Positions 21,380 through 33,180 of a stretch of 64,000 nucleotides of DNA are shown piece by piece (positions within the stretch are counted from its first letter, which is position 1; every line of letters starts with the position of its first letter). The translations under genes and the position numbers were made by a program. A model generated the notes under the pieces. The model searched no databases and had not been told where the DNA came from. It saw nothing but the letters and a program-made list of their open reading frames with translations. Origin of the DNA: Cycas panzhihuaensis (lineage: Eukaryota > Cycadophyta); the NCBI GenBank assembly GCA_023213395.1, contig CM041465.1, forward strand, positions 108,383,741 to 108,447,740, in the 5' to 3' direction.

Positions 21380-21900
21380 CTAATAGACCCTATAACCAAA
21401 TTGCCTCCTTACAAGCATGTGCCATAGTAATATACTTAGTTTTTGTAGTGGACAAAGTAATTGAACTTTGAAGTTTAGACATCCAGCTATTAGACCATTT
21501 GCAAAAGTAAACATATAACCTAAAGCTAGCATTTTTCTATCCAAGTCTCTTGCAAAATCTAAATCCACATATCCACAAACCAAATTACTTGTACCACTAA
21601 AAGTAATACAATAGTTACTTATGCCTCTTAAATACTAAAGCACTTATTTGATCGCTTAATGCTCTTTACCTAGATTTGCCATATATCTACTAACCACATC
21701 AACTGCATGTGAAATATTAGGTCTTATACATACCACAGTATACATTAAGCTTCCTACTACACTAGCATAAGATACATGAGATATATATTCTTTTTCTTCT
21801 ACAGAATTTGAACTGAAACTTGAAGAAAGCTTGAAATAAGAAGTAAATAGGATACTAACAGGTTTTATATTTGTCATACCAAATCTAGTTAGTATCATCT
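21380..21900 (-). pseudogene. RNase H and RT C-terminal region, copia 1
   Basis: The minus frame 21898-21656 has EEKEYISHVSYASVVGSLMY followed by C-x-RPNISHAV, the typical end of copia RT leading into RNase H. 21583-21380 continues with GYVDLDFARDLDRKMLALGY, the RNase H core, where other copia proteins have Asp-rich motifs. Frames are separated by stops. It degraded the RNA template during reverse transcription in the active ancestor. Confidence 0.75.
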
Positions 21901-22028
21901 CTATATATTTCTATTGTGATAACCAAAGATTAGCATTTTGCCTATCTTTATGTATCTCCATGCCCAAGATTTATTTTGCTTCTATGAGATCCTTCATATC
22001 AAACTTCTTATTCAATTGAGCCTTTAAC

Positions 22029-22620
22029 CTATTGATTTTTTACCATACTTTGCCTTGCCACACATATGCCATCAATATATAATACCAAAATGATGAATAA
22101 ACCATTGTCTAAAGTTTTAAAATAAATACAATGGTCATACTCACTTCTTTTAAAATTATATCTCTCCATGAAGGAATTAAACTTTTTGTACCATTGCCTA
22201 GGTGATTGCTTCAAGTCATACAAAGATTTCCTAAGACTACAAATAAATCTATTCTTTACATCCTATAGAGAACCTTCTAGCCATTCCATATATATCTCCT
22301 CTTCTAAATCTCTATGTAGAAATGAAATTTTAACATCTAATTACTCCAACTCTAAATCAAGTGAAGCCACTAATATTAATAAAACCTAATTAAAAAATAA
22401 ACTTGATGATTGGTGAGAAGATTTTATGGAATACCTACTTTTTTTGTAAAACCTTTTAATATTAATAAAACCTAATTAAAAAATAAACTTGATGATTGGT
22501 GAGAAGATTTTATGGAATACCTACTTTTTTTGTAAAACCTTTTGCCACTAATCTTACCCTATATCTATCAACTTTCCTATCAACATATATTTTCTTTTTG
22601 TAGACCCACCTGTAACCAAC
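22029..22620 (-). pseudogene. Reverse transcriptase, copia 1
   Basis: MYDLKQSPRQWYKKF is the conserved block of copia RTs, followed at about 22065 by VLYIDGICV in the place of the YVDD catalytic motif. The second Asp is Gly, so polymerase activity is lost. Upstream RT parts reach about 22620 in broken frames and contain a perfect 86-bp tandem duplication (22371-22542) absent from any coding frame. Confidence 0.78.
22371..22542. repeat. Perfect 86-bp tandem duplication inside copia 1 RT
   Basis: The block starting TAATATTAATAAAACC at 22371 repeats from 22457 without a visible difference, including a run of seven T. The surrounding element is heavily mutated, so the duplication is much younger, or is an assembly artefact. 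Confidence 0.9.
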
Positions 22621-22959
22621 AATTTTCTTACCTTATAAAAATTCTACTAGGTCCCATGAGTTATTCTTTTCTAAGGCATCAATTTCTTCATGCATAGCCC
22701 TTATCCACTTTGCATTATGGATATTATTCATTGCTTCCTAAAAATATGTAGGTTCTCTATTATTAGAAATCAAAGTAATAGAACTAGATGGGTTATACCT
22801 TTCAAAAGGATGCCTGACCTATGTAGATCTTATTATATATAGTTGAGGAATATCCTCATATTCTTATATTTCTTCTATAGATTCATCTTTACAAAACTCT
22901 TCCTTCTTTTCTACTTCTAAAGATGGTTGGGCTTTAAACTTAAGTTGTTGATGTTTAGA

Positions 22960-24200
22960 TTTGTATTCCTATTTCATCTCAACTTCTATAGTGTCTAATT
23001 TCATAAAAGATGATTCATCAAATAATACATCTTTATTGATGATGAATTTATGGGTAGTAAGATCCCATAACCTATATCCTTTAACTCCATCCTTATCACC
23101 ATACCTAACAAAGATGTATCTTCTAGATTTTAGGTCTAATTTTGTATGTTGACTTTTATCAAACAAAGCATAAGTATCATAACAAAATATTTTAAAATTT
23201 GAATAATCACATGGGAGTTTGGTCCATACCTCTTCAGGAATTTTGCAATCTATTTCAACTAATGGTGATCTATTTAGTGGATATCAAGCTATTTGAATTG
23301 CTTCTATGCATAATCCTTACTTTATACATGTATTGTTGAGCATACTCCTTTCTCTTTCTAAAAGAGTTGTATTCATACATTCTGCAATGCTATTCTGTCA
23401 CAGAGTATAACTTATGGTCTTATGTCTTTTAATCCCTAATTCTTTGTAATAGTTTTTAAACTCTAAAGAATTGAACTCACCTCCATTATTTATTTGTAAG
23501 TATTTGATTGACTTGCATGTCCTCTTTTTAACCAAAGGTTTAAACTTCTTAAACACACTGAATATATTAGATTTTCTTTTCAAAAAATAGACACATACCT
23601 TCATGGAGTACTCATCTATAAATGTAATAAAATATAATGCCCCTCTATAAGATATCATAAGGGTTGTTCTCCATACATTTGAATGGACATAATTTAGAAT
23701 ACCTTTACTTATGTGACTCCCTGTATTAAATTTGAGTCTATACTACTTTCCAAAGGCACAATGTTTATAAAATGTCAAATCTAGAAGGTTCAAGTTAGGA
23801 AGTAACTTATTGTTCATTGGTACTTTTATTCTTTTCTCACTCATGTGCCCTAACCTTTGATGCCATAATCAAGTAGAATCTTCTTCTATCTTTGATAGTA
23901 TAGGTACTTAACTAATTTTTGTACTTCCTAATAGAGTATAAAGGTTTCCTTTCTTCAAAGCCTTCATTACAACTAAGGCACCCTTTGAAACCTTCATAAC
24001 TCCTCCATGAACTATGAACTTGTAGCTATCGGAATCTAATTTACCTAAAGAAATCAAGTTTCTTTTAAGTTTAGGTACATGTCTAACTTCGGTCAATGTT
24101 TTCACTATACCATTGAACATCTTGATCCTAATGCTACTAATCCTAATAGTTTTATAGGAAATATCATTTCCCATAAGAACATCACCACCATCAAGAGACT
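22960..24200 (-). pseudogene. Integrase and GAG-pre-integrase region, copia 1
   Basis: 24174-23908 matches the GAG-pre-integrase segment (RHVPKLKRNLISLGKL). 23658-23398 is the catalytic core: FIDEYS carries the first Asp, and LQINNGGEF stands where copia integrases have TDNGGEF, so the second catalytic Asp is Asn. 23166-22969 is the C-terminal part (KCIFVGYG-like, here RYIFVRYGDKDGVKGYRLWD). The enzyme would have inserted the cDNA. Stops separate the segments. Confidence 0.75.
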
Positions 24201-25120
24201 AGTATGAGGAAAATTAGCTCTTATGTAGGTAGATGTGGTGAGAAGCACCCAAATCTAATAGCTAATCATGATGATAATAAGAAACATTGCATGTAACTAA
24301 GACATCATATTCTATACCTTAACTTTATTTAGCTTGATTTGCATCATGGGTAGGGTCTCCTTTCTTTTGGAACTCCTTCCTCTTCTAACAATCCTTCTTA
24401 AGGTGTCCTATCTTATTGTAATACTAACATCTTAGCTTACCCTTCTTTCCTTTTGACTTCGATCTTGATGTATTTCTAAACCTTTGTCATCTTTTAACAA
24501 ATATACCCTTTACTATCATGGCTTCTAGTGTAGAGGTCTCTAAACTAGATTTTCTCCTTATCTTTCGTTAATAAGGCACTCACAACAAATTCATAATCAA
24601 GCTCATTAGTAGTAGTAAATTTAATAGAGGTGATAATATTATCCCAAGACTCAGGTAATGAGCATAACAAGGTTACTGCCTTATCTTCATCCTCTATATG
24701 TGTACCAATGCTAGCCAACTAACATAAAAGAGTATTAAATATCTTTAGATGGTCAGGAATTTTAGTACCTTCTTTAATTCATAATGAGTATAATTTCCTC
24801 TTTAAGTAAATATGATTGGTCATAGACTTTGTCATATACAAGCTTTCTAACTTGGTTCATAATCCTGCTACTGATTTTTCCTCTGTAATATTAAAAATAA
24901 CTTCATCTGCTAAGCAAAATTGTATTGTGCTAAGAGCTCTTTTATCCATATCCTCCTATTCTTCATCATCTATTCCTACAGGTTTCTTTGTCCTACTTTC
25001 CAAGGTTCTACACAAACCCTGTTGCACCAGAACATTATATGCTTTAAGCTTCCACAACTCAAAGTTGTTCTTCCTGTTGAACTTCTCCACCTTGAACTTT
25101 GCATTTATTACTTTCACCAT
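24200..25120 (-). pseudogene. Gag and protease region, copia 1
   Basis: A start codon at 25120-25118 opens a frame reading MVKVINAKFKVEKF with WKLKAYNVLVQQGL, as in UBN2-type copia gags. In-frame stops follow. At about 24430-24400 a zinc knuckle of the C-x2-C-x4-H-x4-C type is visible with a stop replacing one Cys. At about 24250 the protease turn reads LLDLGASHH, with Leu where Ser or Thr is expected in D-S/T-G. Confidence 0.7.
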
Positions 25121-25175
25121 TTAATAAACATAAACCTATTCCATACCCTTCACACACTTGTTATAAAATATGAGT

Positions 25176-25188
25176 CGCTTTGATACCA
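25176..25188 (-). promoter_or_regulatory. Primer binding site, copia 1
   Basis: TGGTATCAAAGCG on the minus strand lies two bases inside the right LTR and matches the usual initiator-tRNA-Met site TGGTATCAGAGC with one change. Confidence 0.8.
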
Positions 25189-25190
25189 CT

Positions 25191-25828
25191 TATTGAGTAA
25201 ATCTAGTTCTAAATAACCAAAACTAGCTACCAAGAACTATCTATTTTGCAACAAGAATAATATTCAAAATTATAACTAAGTATAAGTACATAAATCAAAG
25301 ATCATTTAATATACACATTAAAAACATATATATTACTAAGTGCACTAGATATAATATGGTAAAACCCTAATAGAGTACTAGTGAAATATCCACATAGGAA
25401 AGGTATCAATCTTTATTAGTCAAGAATAAAAGATTTGTATATGTAGTCCCATAAAATTCTTACAATAGTAATAGTTGATAACTGCCCACTTGTAATATGA
25501 TGTAATATAATAGAATGTGATATAATAACCCTGAAATGGGTTACATAAAAGGGCACATCAATCTTAGCTATTAGATCTAGGTCTTTTTAATTAATGACTT
25601 AGATTCTCTTTATAAGTTAATAGGTTTTGAGCCCTAGTTTTATACATCAGCGATTATTAGCCCCAAACTCCTACTTATAAGGGGAGGCATTGGCACCTCC
25701 TACACCCCCTAACCAAAGGGGTCTATCGCCCCCCTTAGATCTCCCTAAGGAAGGATTAGTGAGGAAAATAATGCCAATAAAGGTTTAAAAATTTAATCTT
25801 CCTTATAATTGTTGTCACATATTGAATA
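25191..25828 (-). repeat. 5' LTR of copia 1
   Basis: Partner of 20420-21068, about 638 bp. Ordinary substitutions and small indels spread over its length indicate an old insertion. Confidence 0.82.
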
Positions 25829-26350
25829 AGGGTATACCCCTCTTATTGACCAGCATGAATGGAAAATAGAAAAGGACCTTGCTTAGAGTCTTTAGCAAAG
25901 TCATAGGATTGGGGCTCTCTAATAATGTAAGTATGAGGGTTTGCTGAGTTCTAGTAGAACTCAAATGGATTGTGAGAATAATATGATCGATAACCACCTA
26001 CATGGGTGGGATACTTATATAGATAAGGTGCCTTGGTTGGAGGCCAATCTTGGGGATATGGATCATATGCCCAATTAGATGGGTGGCTCACCATGGTGAC
26101 TCTTAGTCACTTGACAAAATAGAGGTGTAATTAAGAACACACTCCAAAGGGGGAATCCCTTATAAACAATAGGAAAAGAATTATATTTAAGGAGCTATAG
26201 ACCTAATTGGAAGGGTGAAAGTGGAAATAGAGGATATTGTGTAATGCCACGTAGACATCCTAAATTAAATACAGGACTTTGGTGAAGAAACAAAAGGCCT
26301 AAATGCTTTAAAAGGTACTTTTACTAGTGAGTTCCTAGTATGGTGGCTAG
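25829..26350 (-). pseudogene. Gag leader/N-terminal remnant of Tat copy 3
   Basis: Between the copia 1 LTR and the Tat LTR. The last 20 bases (minus CTAGCCACCATACTAGGAAC) align with the primer sites of copy 2 and the young element. The rest corresponds to the 5' leader and start of gag, without a usable frame. Confidence 0.5.
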
Positions 26351-26929
26351 TGAAATGCACTGAAGGGTGGATGGGTAAGAATGTGACTATCCTAACTTAC
26401 AAGTAGAACCTAGGGTGTGGAGGCCCAATGAGATAGATAATTCTTACTATGCCAAAGTTGGGCCCCTATGTACTTCTTGAGCCTTTTACAAAGGGGTTGG
26501 TGCAAATTTCCTAAGGTAGGGAGCTAAATTAAGGGTGGTGTAGTGTGTGTTTGTAGGTTTAGTGGCTAATCTATGATTGTGATTTGTTTCTTTTGTTTCC
26601 TTAACAAAGCATAAGGCCAAAAAAGAGGATGATTTGTACATACATGCCAAGATGTAAGTTATATACTCTTTTCTTTTTTTAATGAGTTTACACCCTGCCC
26701 TATTCTCTTTGCAACATCCCCTTATGGATTCAGGACTCATAACAAGTGGTCCCTCCTTGTGTATTTAGTTTATGCTACATGGAATACACAAATTAAATCC
26801 CTTCTTTCTTTTATGTATGTAGATGCAAAATACTTAAGATGAAGATAACCATTAAAAAGAGGAAAATACTTTCTTTCTTTTCTTTTCTTTAGGAAAGGAG
26901 GAGAAAAACAACTATGAAAGACTTCTTCT

Positions 26930-26971
<42 letters not shown>

Positions 26972-28976
26972 CTTTTCTTTTTTTAGGTGAAAATTAAGAA
27001 AAAGGAAAAAGAAGGGGATGAGTACCAAGATAAGAAGCTTCTTTTTCTTTCTATATTCCTCTCTCTTTTATAAATACAACAAAGAAATTTACTTCCTCCT
27101 CTTTTTTTTTTTAATATAATAACAACAATAAATTAAACTAATAAGAGCACACTTAGTTATATGGATAGTTATTTATTGTGTGTGGCCTTCTCCCAATATG
27201 CCAAAGGCCTTCCAAAAGAGCAAAACGTGACCCAAGAGACTATTATACTAAATCTAAAATAAATCTGATAGTATTTATGCCTATCAAATATGCTTATGAT
27301 AAAAATAGCATAGGAAAAGGACTCAAAATGAAAATGAAAGACACTAAATAAGGCTTTAGCCTTACCTTTTTAGGAGAGTTGTTAGTATGAGGACTACTAA
27401 GAGGTTGCTTGAGGTAGTAGTAGATAGTTTAGAAAATTTATTAGCTTCTTTTCCCTTCTTGTAAGCAAGTTAGAATCTTACAAGTTAAATTTCCTTTGAG
27501 GAAAACCAATAACTAAGTATGTCTTCCTCAAGTCATATGAAATAAGTTCCTATGATAAATGAAATATTATCTAAAGAAAGTGAAACATGCAAATGGAATT
27601 GGTGGAGATACCTTAGAATGATCCCATCCCCTAATATAATATGGACTCCCAAAGTATACTTAGGTGTCACCTTTCCTTCTCTGTAACTTACACAATCAGT
27701 AGAAAGAACAAAAGTAAATAATGGAGGAAACAAATAATTAAAGATTAAGAGATTTGGGAAACCAAAAAGTAACTAGTATAAACTTACTATTCATAATGAA
27801 AGAATTTCATGGAAATGGTAAGGTGACGTAAAGAAATAATCATCCAAAAAGATGAAGAAGGATTACCTATCCCTCTAAAAGAATGGGGACTGATGATTAT
27901 AAGTATCTTCTTTAAGGCTCTCTAATCAGTAACTTAGTATAATACCTTCAGGACTCTAATGAAAAGATAAAAATAGAAGCAAGGTTTTCAAAATCTTAGA
28001 ATAATTTTGATAGCATAACAACAGGGTCATAATATCTCTTAATCTCCTCCCCTTCCAATGGGAAAAAGAGGTGATTAAGTAAATGAGGCTAAGATATAGG
28101 GTAGGTGGTTTTCTACCTACAATATGGGAAAAACTACCAAGACAAAAACCATGAGTTTACACATGGTTTGATGTAAGTTTACTTGGGAAGAGGGAGATTT
28201 ATCTTGGATTTTGGCCTCTTGAGCCACCTGAATCTAATAGAGGACAACCTAGGGCCGACATAGTCTATCCAAGTTTGATAAATTAACATTAATGAGTTAA
28301 CTATCATTAAAAATCCTAAATCTAGTTAGGTGATAGTTGTACCCTAAATATATTTTTATATTAGAGTTGTGAGCCATCTTGATATGTGTGCTACCTCTAA
28401 GTAGTCCAATGGGGTTCTTTCACTAGTGGTAAGCATGTATTATAAATATGTACTCTTCATTATTTCTAGTAGAGTTTTGGCCAATTCTCCATACATTGTG
28501 TCTATTTTTGTACATACTTTATCCTTTTATACTTTATTGCTTTATTCATTTACTCACCATTAGAGTTTTATATGATTATTGCCTTTATAATTCTAATAAA
28601 CACACTATGTAAACTAGTTAAAAAATCATTAATAAATAACCTTAAGTATATATGCTATTAATTAACAAGGGATAAAATGATAGAAAAAGGGCTTGATAGG
28701 TCAAAATAAAGGTGGAATAATGTTGTAAAAGAGGAAAAAGATATATTTTCTAGCCTAAAAAGCCTGATGGGTGGACTAATATCCATGGACTAAAGTTGTA
28801 CTAACCATTGGATAAAAAGGACATGGACAAGCAAACTATACAAGTAAATAAAACTTACATACACTATCTAAAATCATGGTAAACTAAACTAATGGGGTGT
28901 GAAAAATAATATCAAAGCATACCTACACTTACAGGTGTGTTCTTATATCCATGCCATTCTTGGGAGCTAGGAAACA
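26351..28976 (-). repeat. 5' LTR of Tat copy 3
   Basis: Bounded by TG at 26351 and, on the minus strand, TGTTTCCTAGCTCCCAAGAATGG at the right end, matching the LTR starts of the other Tat copies. Near the right end is a CCTGTAAGTGTAGGTATG donor-like site, as in the others. The interior is diverged and AT-rich with a (CT)n run at 26933-26967. Open frames in it are not conserved. Confidence 0.7.
26933..26967. repeat. (CT)n microsatellite
   Basis: About 17 uninterrupted TC units within the LTR of copy 3. Confidence 0.95.
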
Positions 28977-29248
28977 CTATCCAACTAGCTACTTTACTCT
29001 AATACCAACTATCATAATCATCTGAGCTCCTACTACTCTTTGAACACCAAATATTATAACCTAACTTACCTTAAGAAGTTTATATATATTATGTGATTAA
29101 GATGCAATGATAATGCAATAATAATTTATAGTAATTATAACAACTAATAGTATACTAATCTTTAGTTTATAAAGTCTTTACTAAGAGTTAAGCATAGTAG
29201 AATAAATACCTAAGGATGTATGTAAACCCAAGTTTAAAGAGATGCTCA

Positions 29249-29256
<8 letters not shown>

Positions 29257-29338
<82 letters not shown>
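29257..29338. repeat. (AT)n microsatellite
   Basis: About 41 AT units, uninterrupted; length in an assembly is unreliable. Confidence 0.95.
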
Positions 29339-29341
<3 letters not shown>

Positions 29342-31211
29342 CTCTTCTTTCTTCAGTGAGGATTTATGTAAAAATTACAAGTGACCATGACAAAGTAAAA
29401 GTATACCATCATATATAATGTTTCATAATATAAAGACAAAAGCTTTATGTTGGGACAATGAAGTGAATTTATCCAACTGTATTTCAACCAAAGGATTCTC
29501 CCATCCAACCAATTATGATCCCATGGGGAAGTGCCTTTGAGCTAGAGCAAATAGTATAAATGAAGGAGTACTAGTTTTTCTACTCTTCACACATAACCCT
29601 TACCTAAGTTATCCTATTAATGAATTCCTTAAGACCCATTTTAATCAAACTTTATAATAAAATAAGTCATAAACATAATAATTATCTCTTTTCAAAACAT
29701 GCTTATTTATCTAAATAGACTAGTAATATTGAGTCACTTAGGAAACCCTATAAATCTAATCTCAAAGGACTACCTTACACCTAAGGGAAGTAACTAACTA
29801 CAACCTTTGTTCTTGAATAACCAACAAGTAGAGCAACTAAGTCAATACTATATAAATATGACTTAGGGAGAGTAACCAACTTAATTCCTTAAGAAGAATA
29901 ACCAACTCAATCCCTGCAAGATCAATAATTAAGGAGGAGTAACTAACTCAACTCCCATGTAAATAACATCAGTAACAGAACATGGAGGAGTAACTAACTT
30001 AATGTTGCCTTATAGGAAAACCTTTTCACCCAATAATAGTAGTCTAATAAGATTAGAAATGTAGCTTATTTATAAAAATTTAGTATACCCCAAGAATGCC
30101 TTTTTTATAATAATATAAAATCTGAGGTACAACTTTAACAAGCTTGCCTTCTAAAATTTCATGTAGTAACAAACTTAAGACCATATATATTAAGAGTTTA
30201 AGGAGAGTAATTACCTCAAAATACCTAATTAAATATTCACTAAACTTTTTTTAAAGAGCTTAAGAAGAGTAACCCACTTAAAATCCCTACTAAAAAATGT
30301 TCTTTATTATTCCTCTATTTTTTCTTTCATGTAACTCTTCATCTGCATGCTTGATAATTTTCTCTTATGTCTTTACATGCCTATGTTGTGTTCTCCCTTT
30401 CTTCTCCTTTATTTTTTATTTGTTATTCCTTACCCTTAACTTTCTATAATGCTGGATAAAATTCATGGGACTTAGTGGTTGGAATAATGCATGTAATGGA
30501 AGCTAAGAATATCTTACAGTTATTATTAGTTTTAATAATTATTAACTACCCACTACTTCCACTTTTAAAAATATCTCCTTAAAGAAAAATTATAGGTTGT
30601 TTCCACCTATCTAAGTGTATAGGTGATATTAATATAATTCCATTAAGGCTAATTTAGCAAAATTTCATCAACTAATAAGAAAGTTATGAATAAAAATATG
30701 AAACTTTGTCAATAGTTGTATATGTCATCACACCATTCTTTTGAAAATTTAAGAAAATGAGAACACTTTAAAAATATTATTAATTAGATTTATTTATATA
30801 GAGATGAAATTCTTTAAATTAATATTCTAATGAATTTAAATGAATTAAGTTTAAAAATAGAGTAAGAGGAGAAAAATGTTGGATTTTTTGTGCCCCCCTC
30901 CCACCCTTCACCCCTTAATAAAACTCTATATATACTATCCCTTGTATTAATTTCTATTTTCTAGTTGTCCTTTTACTTTTTAATCTCTAAAGCTATACAA
31001 TAAGTTACAAATAAATAACAAATCCTCCCTCTATTTCCCTTAGTTATTAGATAGAGACCTTATATTAGAGGTCTTTAAAAATTATAGGGATTTATTATTT
31101 TAGGCCAAGCATATGTGGATATATGATTGTGCATGAAGTAAAGTAGATAATATTACTTATGAAAGTCTTAGATAAAACCCAACTACAGGATTGAAACTAC
31201 ATATACATTTT

Positions 31212-31216
31212 GGTAT
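31212..31216. repeat. Target site duplication GGTAT (left) of the young element
   Basis: GGTAT precedes TGAAACGC at 31217 and recurs at 41936-41940 directly after the right LTR. The empty paralogous site at 62663-62667 contains the same five bases once. Confidence 0.9.
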
Positions 31217-33019
31217 TGAAACGCTCTCCGCGGGGCAATGATCCAACGCCTAGCGGGAAGGGCATAAAACAATATGCTAAGCAGGCTAAATAGCGAGGAT
31301 CATACCTCGCAGGACGTCCGTCTTGGGAGGCGGAGTGCAGGGCTGCAAGGTGCCTGGTTGCTTCCAGGTAGTCGTGCAAGACGAGGCCTTCCTACCCTTC
31401 GGATGGCCGGGAAGGGAAAAGAATCCTCGCGCGTCGCTACTTCTCAAGGCAATGAGAAGGCGACGAGGGGGGCAACCAACCAAAAGTGTAAAGAAAACGG
31501 GGTAGAATGCGGCTAGGGGATACAACGCAAACAAGCCTTCTATTCCTATGTTATGCAATGTAGCAAAGTAATACGAGAAAGCAAATGCACAATAAAAGAT
31601 TGTTTTCTTCTTTCCTTTATGTTCTCTATAACAGTAAATGCAATGAAACATAAAAGCGTAAAGAAAATATTAAGGGTATGCGAAGAATACCGGATCCAAG
31701 CGTTTGAGCGGAGCACGGATTTCCCTCCTTGGTTGCGCTCCTTTCCTCCTCCCGCATGCAACGCCGATCGCAGACAACGAAGGGGTGCACTTACCTCCCA
31801 AAAGCATGCAAGGACCAAACGAAATGAAGGAAAGCAAGCAAAGCTCAACCAAAAGGGAAAATAAATACCATATGGGTAGGCCGACAGGTCGATCTCGCGC
31901 AATGATCCCTCCAACGCAAACACCAACAATCCCAACAAACGCCTTCCTCTCGGGAGAGAGGCTACTGGCACAACAAGATATATGTATATATGGTAATAAC
32001 ATCAACTAAGCTAGCAAAATGTAGTTAAGCACTAAAACATAACAAAATGAAGCAATCGTATGGTAAACATGCAAGCTATCTTACACCACAAAAAGCACCA
32101 AATGGGATCGAGTGTAGCCTCGGGATGGCTAACTCAGCCACGAGAAGTCTCCACAGGGTATAGGGAAAACAGTGCTAGCATGCAATAAGGTGAGTCATGT
32201 AGTAACAAATTTCCTACACCAAGAGGGAAACTCAACCCAACTCTCCAAGACTTCCCTAGCTCCGTTTCCTAAGAAGGCGCGGGTGCTAAAGGGAGAGAGG
32301 ATAAGGGACGGAACCCTTGGGGAGAAGGACGGCAATGGGGGACGGAACCCCGCCTATCTCCCTCAAATCCTCGTGGAAACCCTTTATGTCGGCTAGCTTA
32401 GGAAATGGTAGAAGAGAAAGCTAAGAGGGAAAGGATGGATCTCAAGGGAATGCAAGAAAATGTACCCAATCTAGGGCAGCACTATAGTAAGCCACAACTA
32501 GCTAAGGCTACTTGCATCAAGTGACAAAGGAGATCCCAAAGGAAGTTCACGCAAAAGAGGGAGAAGAGCTTGCAAATAGAACAACAAAAAGCAAGGAAAA
32601 ATGCACCAACAAGAGACAAGAAATACCTTGAATGAAGGAGAGCATGCATGCATGCACTTGGCCACTTGGAGCAGCAACACAAGCGGTGTCTAAGGCTGGT
32701 TTTAAGTGTCCTGCAAGAGAATGGAAGGAGGAAGCTCAGGTGCAAGATGGGAGCTAGAAGTTGTCCTTTGGAGTAGTCTTTCTTGTGAAGAAATGCTTTG
32801 GATCTTTGAGTATTTGTAAGAGAAGGCGAAGCTTGTGGTGGAGAAACGTAGGGGGCAAAGAATGGCCTGCAACTCCACCGGTAGTAGCCCACTTCACCTC
32901 GCTCAACTGCGTACATGAAAATCCTTAGTTTCGTGTTTTCCTTTGTCTTTTAGTAGAGAGTTTTTGCTTGGAAGTCTAGAAAATGAACTCAAGAATGAGG
33001 CAAATGAATGAAAAAGAGG

Positions 33020-33026
33020 TTTTATG
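33020..33026 (-). promoter_or_regulatory. TATA-like box (CATAAAA) in LTR
   Basis: Minus-strand CATAAAA, identical in the other LTR at 41245-41239, lies at about the same place relative to the LTR inverted repeat as the TATTTAA boxes of copies 1 and 2. Confidence 0.4.
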
Positions 33027-33133
33027 CCTTGGGCATAGCAGTGAAGCTGGGGCCCCGGGCGCCTCCAACTGCTCGAGCCACGCCATAGCTCGAAAAACGC
33101 GGCCATCGTCGTGGGTTTCTTTTTTAATTTAGC

Positions 33134-33180
33134 GGTCGTCTGCGGCAAACTTGGCATCGCTAAGTTTACCGCAGACGACC
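33134..33180. repeat. Inverted repeat (stem-loop) in LTR
   Basis: GGTCGTCTGCGGCAAACTT and AAGTTTACCGCAGACGACC pair over 19 bases with one mismatch around a 9-base loop. The other LTR (41345-41404) has a partly eroded version, and the older LTRs keep a related palindrome around TTTACCGTGG (6886-6950). Confidence 0.8.

Larger units (their letters stand above)
20420..25828 (-). mobile_element. Ty1/copia retrotransposon 1, nearly full length but dead
   Basis: Two direct LTRs (20420-21068 and 25191-25828) flank about 4.1 kb with gag, protease, integrase, RT and RNase H in copia order on the minus strand. An initiator-Met-type primer site lies inside the right LTR and a purine tract inside the left one. 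Sequence blocks resemble the Tork/Tnt1-like lineage. The element disrupts the gag of Tat copy 3. Flanks read GGGAC and GGGTA next to the ends, so the target duplication is eroded or the ends are off by one or two bases. Confidence 0.85.
18775..28976 (-). mobile_element. Tat-like retrotransposon, copy 3 (5' LTR and gag), interrupted
   Basis: On the minus strand: 5' LTR (28976-26351), decayed primer site, gag remnants (26350-25829 and 20419-18780). Copia element 1 splits the gag and copy 2 truncates it; the remainder should continue beyond the left edge. It is more decayed than copies 1 and 2, with few open frames and little CpG, consistent with being the host of both insertions. Confidence 0.7.
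28977..31216. other. AT-rich sequence between Tat copy 3 and the young element
   Basis: No gene seen. 29257-29338 is an (AT)n run. 29780-30285 holds seven spaced copies of a GAGTAACYAACTYAA-like motif. From about 30900 the sequence resembles 62330-62670, the diverged copy of the same old LTR region, and with 41941-42321 it forms the site into which the young element inserted. It is therefore probably part of the long LTR of the element whose remnants continue at 49713-55954. Confidence 0.5.

Noticed and set aside
29257-29338. Centromeric or structural AT tract
   Set aside because: A plain dinucleotide microsatellite with no larger repeat structure.
31546-31971. Open frames of 100-140 codons in the young LTRs
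   Set aside because: They lie in LTR sequence, overlap on both strands and break between the two LTR copies.
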